Below, piece by piece: positions 61,905 to 64,000 of a DNA stretch of 64,000 nucleotides (the first letter of the stretch is position 1; every line of letters begins with the position of its first letter). This DNA comes from GCA-002050365 sp038235165 (GTDB taxonomy: Bacteria > Acidobacteriota > Blastocatellia > Pyrinomonadales > Pyrinomonadaceae), in assembly GCA_038235165.1 (NCBI GenBank), contig JBBSUG010000009.1:86480-150479 (forward strand). Reading direction: 5' to 3'. The notes beneath the pieces were generated by a model. It was not told where the DNA came from, ran no database searches, and saw only the letters and a program-made list of their open reading frames with translations. The position numbers and the translations under genes are program-made.

Positions 61905-61979
61905 TGGCGGGACTGACGGGAATCGAACCCGCACCTTTCCGATAGACAATCGGACGCACAGCCTTTGTGCTTCAATCCC
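61905..61979 (-). tRNA. tRNA-Asp (GUC)
   Basis: Class I. Acceptor GGGATTG/CAGTCCC, D-arm GCAC-AAAGGCT-GTGC, anticodon loop TTGTCTA, T-arm GCGGG-TTCGATT-CCCGT, discriminator G, CCA encoded. Confidence 0.93.
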
Positions 61980-61989
61980 GAAAAGTGTT

Positions 61990-62066
61990 TGGGTGAATTG
62001 ATGAGATTTGAACTCACATTTTTCGCATTCACAGTGCGACGCTTTGCCGGTTAAGCTACAATCCAC
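61990..62066 (-). tRNA. tRNA-His (GUG)
   Basis: Includes an encoded G-1 opposite discriminator C, the His identity pair. Acceptor TGGATTG/CAATTCA, D-loop with CCGG, anticodon loop CTGTGAA, T-arm GTGAG-TTCAAAT-CTCAT, CCA encoded. Confidence 0.93.
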
Positions 62067-62089
62067 AGAAAGAAGTTTGGCGAGTTGAG

Positions 62090-62146
62090 CGAGTTTGCTG
62101 AGTTTACCGAGTTCAATTCTTCACCTTGGTAAACTCAGCAAACTCG
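62090..62146. repeat. 19-bp palindrome between tRNA-His and tRNA-Ser
   Basis: CGAGTTTGCTGAGTTTACC (62090-62108) pairs perfectly with 62128-62146 and extends imperfectly on both sides. The arms are built of short GAGTTTG-like units. Confidence 0.8.
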
Positions 62147-62166
62147 GCAAACTCAGTCAACTGAAT

Positions 62167-62251
62167 TGGCGGAGAGAACAGGATTTGAACCTGCACGAGA
62201 AAATCTCGATTGTTTAGCAAACAATTGCGGCTACCGTTTCGCCATCTCTCC
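62167..62251 (-). tRNA. tRNA-Ser (GCU)
   Basis: Class II. Acceptor GGAGAGA/TCTCTCC, D-loop with CGG, anticodon arm ATTGT-TTGCTAA-ACAAT, long variable arm CGAGA...TCTCG, T-arm GCAGG-TTCAAAT-CCTGT, discriminator G, CCA encoded. Confidence 0.93.
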
Positions 62252-62260
62252 GAAATTAAA

Positions 62261-62365
62261 GCGCGACAAAATCGAAACGACGTTAGCCGGATTCGAACCG
62301 GCAACGGCAAATTATTAGTTTGCTGCTTTACCATTTTGCTATGTAGTCGTTTTCAGCATTCGCGC
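62261..62365 (-). ncRNA. Y-RNA-like element with tRNA-like head, inside the array (copy E1)
   Basis: Outer stem GCGCGA/TCGCGC, AT-GCTG opposite CGATTTTG and inner stem AAACGAC/GTCGTTT match copy E2 beside Ro60. The head has tRNA-like arms: a D-like loop with TGG closed by GC pairs, an anticodon-like arm GCAAA-CTAATAA-TTTGC, and a perfect T-arm GCCGG-TTCGAAT-CCGGC. There is no 7-bp acceptor stem and no CCA. This is the layout of bacterial YrlA RNAs (Ro60-binding stem plus tRNA-like module). It ends 10 bases from tRNA-Ser. Confidence 0.75.
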
Positions 62366-62378
62366 TAAAAGTAAAATT

Positions 62379-62456
62379 TGGAGCGGGCAGTCGGATTTGA
62401 ACCGACGATGATTGGTTTTGCAGACCAACGCCTTAAACCAACTTGGCTATACCCGC
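62379..62456 (-). tRNA. tRNA-Cys (GCA)
   Basis: Class I. Acceptor GCGGGTA/TGCCCGC, D-loop with TTGG, anticodon loop CTGCAAA, T-arm GTCGG-TTCAAAT-CCGAC, discriminator T (Cys has U73), CCA encoded. Confidence 0.93.
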
Positions 62457-62521
62457 AGAACAATTACGAATTTCAAATTACGAATTACAATTTGAACTCA
62501 TTTTTTTATTCGTAATTCATT

Positions 62522-62597
62522 TGGTAGGGACGGCGAGACTCGAACTCGCTAGAATCAGACTGAAAACCTGACTGCGCGACGCTTTGCATTCATCCCC
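62522..62597 (-). tRNA. tRNA-Glu (UUC), reduced D-arm
   Basis: Acceptor GGGGATG/CGTCCCT, short D-arm with loop AAAGCGTC and no GG, anticodon arm TCAGG-TTTTCAG-TCTGA, T-arm GCGAG-TTCGAGT-CTCGC, discriminator A, CCA encoded. Confidence 0.85.
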
Positions 62598-62605
62598 GTA
62601 AAATT

Positions 62606-62679
62606 TGCGCGTGAAGAGATTTGAACTCTCACATAAATTGGTTTTAAGCCAATCGCCTCTGCCGTTGGGCTACACGCGC
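62606..62679 (-). tRNA. Class I tRNA with Leu anticodon UAA
   Basis: Acceptor GCGCGTG/CACGCGC, D-loop with CGG, anticodon arm ATTGG-CTTAAAA-CCAAT, short variable loop of about 5-6 bases, T-arm GAGAG-TTCAAAT-CTCTT, discriminator A, no CCA encoded. Bacterial tRNA-Leu is normally class II with a long variable arm, so identity is uncertain. Confidence 0.8.
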
Positions 62680-62684
62680 TTATT

Positions 62685-62761
62685 GATTTTGGATTTTAGA
62701 TTGCTGATTTTGGATTAAATTGATTCAGCAATCGCAAATCGGCAATCTAAAATCTAAAATC
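62685..62761. repeat. 26-bp imperfect palindrome between tRNAs
   Basis: 62685-62710 pairs with 62736-62761 (24 of 26). It shares the TTTTGGATTTTAGATT core with the 58.4-kb palindrome. Another AATTACGAAT/ATTCGTAATT inverted repeat fills 62462-62517. Confidence 0.75.
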
Positions 62762-62765
62762 GAAT

Positions 62766-62840
62766 TGGTGGATCGGAAGGGATTCAAACCCTTACAAGAA
62801 GTTTGCAAGACTCCTATGCTGTCAATTACATCACCAACCC
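62766..62840 (-). tRNA. tRNA-Ala (UGC) with altered elbow
   Basis: Acceptor GGGTTGG/CCGATCC retains the G3-U70 pair that defines Ala identity. D-loop AATTGACA lacks GG, anticodon arm GGAGT-CTTGCAA-ACTTC, T-loop TTTGAAT in place of TTCNANT, discriminator A, CCA encoded. Confidence 0.87.
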
Positions 62841-62852
62841 GTGAAAAATTTT

Positions 62853-62949
62853 TGGTGTCGAAGACGGGATTTTCACCCGCAAGAGTCTCATTCTCACAAG
62901 ATTTCGGCTAAGTAAAATCTCGTGCGTTTCATCATTCCGCCACTTCGAC
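62853..62949 (-). tRNA. Class II Leu-type tRNA, elongated anticodon arm
   Basis: Acceptor GTCGAAG/CTTCGAC-A-CCA and the 'GTGGCGGAAT' D-region are Leu-like, with a long variable arm (GAG/CTC). The anticodon stem is about 10 bp (CACGAGATTT/AAATCTTGTG) with a 10-base loop TACTTAGCCG, most easily read as UAG. The D-loop lacks GG and the T-loop is TGAAAAT. Anticodon assignment is tentative. Confidence 0.65.
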
Positions 62950-62960
62950 GTGTAAAAATT

Positions 62961-63036
62961 TGGTACCGACGGCGAGAGTCGAACTCGCAAATGACAGTTT
63001 CTAAAACTGCTGCCTTTGCCGTTTGGCTACGTCGGC
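62961..63036 (-). tRNA. Class I tRNA with Leu anticodon UAG
   Basis: Acceptor GCCGACG/CGTCGGT, D-loop with CGG, anticodon arm GCAGT-TTTAGAA-ACTGT, short variable loop, T-arm GCGAG-TTCGACT-CTCGC, discriminator A, CCA encoded. The UAG anticodon reads the Leu codon CUA, but the body is class I, as in the UAA tRNA of this array. Confidence 0.8.
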
Positions 63037-63058
63037 TTGAAAATCTGCAATAAATAAT

Positions 63059-63136
63059 TGGTCTGGGCGGCAAGATTTGAACTTGCGAACACTTGTTTCC
63101 AAAACAAGTCCGTATAGCCGTCTGCGGAACGCCCAG
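63059..63136 (-). tRNA. tRNA-Pro (UGG)
   Basis: Class I. Acceptor CTGGGCG/CGCCCAG, D-loop with CGG, anticodon arm CTTGT-TTTGGAA-ACAAG, T-arm GCAAG-TTCAAAT-CTTGC, discriminator A, CCA encoded. Confidence 0.92.
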
Positions 63137-63147
63137 AAAATGAAAAT

Positions 63148-63221
63148 TGGCTTCGGGTAAAGGATTCGAACCTCTATTTACTGATTCAAAGTCAGCCGTC
63201 CTGCCGTTAGACGAACCCGAA
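63148..63221 (-). tRNA. tRNA-Gln (UUG)
   Basis: Class I. Acceptor TTCGGGT/ACCCGAA, D-loop with CGG, anticodon arm GCTGA-CTTTGAA-TCAGT, T-arm AGAGG-TTCGAAT-CCTTT, discriminator G, CCA encoded. Confidence 0.93.
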
Positions 63222-63237
63222 ATGCGTATTTGAGAAA

Positions 63238-63312
63238 TGGCTCCGGCGGGACTCGAACCCGCAACTTCAGGTTTAGAAGACCTGCGCTCTAAATCCATTG
63301 AGCTACGAAGCC
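63238..63312 (-). tRNA. tRNA-Arg (UCU)
   Basis: Class I. Acceptor GGCTTCG/CGGAGCC, D-arm GCTC/GAGC with TGG, anticodon arm CAGGT-CTTCTAA-ACCTG, T-arm GCGGG-TTCGAGT-CCCGC, discriminator A. No CCA is encoded; TTT follows the discriminator. Confidence 0.92.
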
Positions 63313-63322
63313 GCAAAATTTT

Positions 63323-63400
63323 TGGAGGGGACGAAAGGACTTGAACCTTCAACCTGTTCGTTCGTAGCGAACTGCTCTAATTCCGTTGAGCTACGCCCCC
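63323..63400 (-). tRNA. tRNA-Arg (ACG)
   Basis: Class I. Acceptor GGGGGCG/CGTCCCC, D-arm GCTC/GAGC with CGG, anticodon arm GTTCG-CTACGAA-CGAAC, T-arm GAAGG-TTCAAGT-CCTTT, discriminator T, CCA encoded. A34 would need deamination to inosine by TadA. Confidence 0.92.
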
Positions 63401-63406
63401 AAAATT

Positions 63407-63494
63407 TGGCGGAAGATGCAGGACTCGAACCCGCAAGCGACATAATGCGCGATGGTTTTCAAAACCACTGCCTTACCGATTAGGCTAATCTTCC
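63407..63494 (-). tRNA. tRNA-Ser (UGA)
   Basis: Class II. Acceptor GGAAGAT/ATCTTCC, D-loop with CGG, anticodon arm GTGGT-TTTGAAA-ACCAT, long variable arm, T-arm GCGGG-TTCGAGT-CCTGC, discriminator G, CCA encoded. Confidence 0.92.
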
Positions 63495-63554
63495 GCAGGA
63501 ATGTGAGAAGTGAGATATAGAAATCACGTTTTTCTTTGCCGCGTCGAGAAAATT

Positions 63555-63630
63555 TGGCAGGCGCGTTCAGATTTGAACTGAAAACTTCGGTTTTGGAGAC
63601 CGACATTTTGCCGATTGAAACTACGCACCT
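63555..63630 (-). tRNA. tRNA-Trp (CCA)
   Basis: Class I. Acceptor AGGTGCG/CGCGCCT, D-loop with CGG, anticodon arm TCGGT-CTCCAAA-ACCGA, T-arm TTCAG-TTCAAAT-CTGAA, discriminator G (typical of Trp), CCA encoded. Confidence 0.93.
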
Positions 63631-63641
63631 TTGAAAATGTT

Positions 63642-63717
63642 TGGAGTGAGCGACGGGAATCGAACCCGCAACATCCGGTTTGGAAGACTAGCACTCAGCC
63701 GTTTGAGTTTCGCTCAC
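63642..63717 (-). tRNA. tRNA-Gly (UCC)
   Basis: Class I. Acceptor GTGAGCG/CGCTCAC, D-loop with CGG, anticodon loop CTTCCAA (one A-C mismatch in the stem), T-arm GCGGG-TTCGATT-CCCGT, discriminator T, CCA encoded. Confidence 0.92.
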
Positions 63718-63731
63718 AAAGTAAAAATAAT

Positions 63732-63819
63732 TGGTGCATCGGGAAGGACTCGAACCTTCACAGCGGAATCCGCGACAATTTTACCGCACTGCCTGCCTTT
63801 GCCGATAGACGACCGATGC
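63732..63819 (-). tRNA. Class II tRNA, probably Tyr (GUA), 8-base anticodon loop
   Basis: Acceptor GCATCGG/CCGATGC, D-loop with CGG, anticodon stem GCAGT/ATTGT around an 8-base loop GCGGTAAA, long variable arm GCGG/CCGC, T-arm GAAGG-TTCGAGT-CCTTC, discriminator A, CCA encoded. The long variable arm and GTA favour Tyr; position 33 is not U and GGU (Thr) is an alternative reading. Confidence 0.75.
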
Positions 63820-64000
63820 GAATGTCAGAACCGTCTGTAGCAGCGGAGGGCTAAACTTTCTAAATAAAAAATTCTGTGTAAAAATAAAAAAGGCAGAGAT
63901 TTAGACAGACTTCGGACGCATTTATGCCCCGAACAAGTCAATAAGATTTTCTTCTTTGGAACTCGCCAAAGTTTTTATCGAAGAAGAATATCTTTCCAAA
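63820..64000. other. Upstream edge of the tRNA array, nothing recognised
   Basis: These 181 AT-rich bases upstream of the first tRNA show no further tRNA, gene or clear promoter. If the array is transcribed as one unit, its promoter or more tRNAs (for example tRNA-Val) may lie here or beyond the window. Confidence 0.4.

Noticed and set aside
62261..62365. Possible tRNA-Ile with anticodon AAU
   Set aside because: There is no 7-bp acceptor stem, no CCA, and the ends match the Y-like family, so it is listed as a Y-RNA-like element.
62894..63352. Open frame of 152 codons with Arg/Ser/Gly-rich sequence
   Set aside because: It runs straight through five tRNA genes. The 'SNGRTADFES' type peptide is the usual artefact of translating tRNA T-arms.
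63298..63854. Several plus-strand frames ('GLEPSTCSF', 'DGNRTRNIRF')
   Set aside because: These are antisense translations of tRNA sequences, known false genes in tRNA arrays.
1..64000. Prophage or integrative element covering the tRNA island
   Set aside because: No integrase, terminase, capsid or att-like direct repeats could be identified. The HNH genes alone are not enough.

Overview
The window looks like chromosomal DNA of an Acidobacteriota bacterium of the Blastocatellia type (inference). The supporting signs are moderate GC, a Ser/Thr kinase with a TolB-like propeller next to an ECF sigma factor, a VPS10-like propeller protein, a CSLREA beta-helix protein, many TPR proteins and abundant palindromic intergenic repeats. 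No rRNA, integrase, transposase or CRISPR array was seen.

Region 1 (about 1-39.5 kb) is mostly ordinary chromosome. It holds tsaD, serA, an SLC13 transporter, lpdA, cysS, ispD-ispF, fumC, TPR/MORN and TPR proteins, the kinase-sigma pair, the beta-helix and VPS10-like secreted proteins, methyltransferases, a macro-domain protein and two HNH or nuclease-type genes. Decayed items are a HipA-like kinase broken in a T7 tract, an lpdA tail remnant, a MORN remnant and a PIN fragment (45.6 kb). Large palindromes recur between genes, and two of them supply the last codons and stop of ispF and of an SDR gene.

Region 2 (39.5-43.6 kb) is an orphan type VI secretion spike cassette on the minus strand: vgrG, DUF4123 adaptor, a PAAR protein with an Ala-rich insertion, then three small unknown genes.

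Region 3 (43.9-64 kb) is the remarkable part. On the minus strand it carries an RNA repair and RNA quality-control island. It contains an unknown 268-aa protein, a class II tRNA-like RNA, a DIP1984-family protein, tRNA-Gly, a TPR protein, RtcB RNA ligase with an intein at the active-site Cys, and a Ro60 (TROVE/vWA) protein. Beside Ro60 are several copies of a Y-RNA-like element. From 57.4 kb to the window edge lies a tRNA array. I count 24 tRNA genes, all on the minus strand and covering 19 amino acids (no Val seen). Most encode CCA. Several have aberrant bodies: class I tRNAs with Leu anticodons, tRNAs that have lost the D-loop GG and usually the T-loop TTC motif as well, and enlarged anticodon arms. 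One array position is a Y-RNA-like RNA with tRNA-like arms inside. Interspersed plus-strand genes (a Ser/Thr kinase, a papain-like protease, an SDR plus acyl-CoA synthetase pair, coiled-coil plus HNH) and a DUF433/DUF5615 toxin-antitoxin pair break up the island.

Working model (inference): RtcB repairs cleaved RNAs, Ro60 with its Y-like RNAs handles damaged RNA, and the array supplies an almost complete, sequence-diverged tRNA set that could stand in when normal tRNAs are cut.
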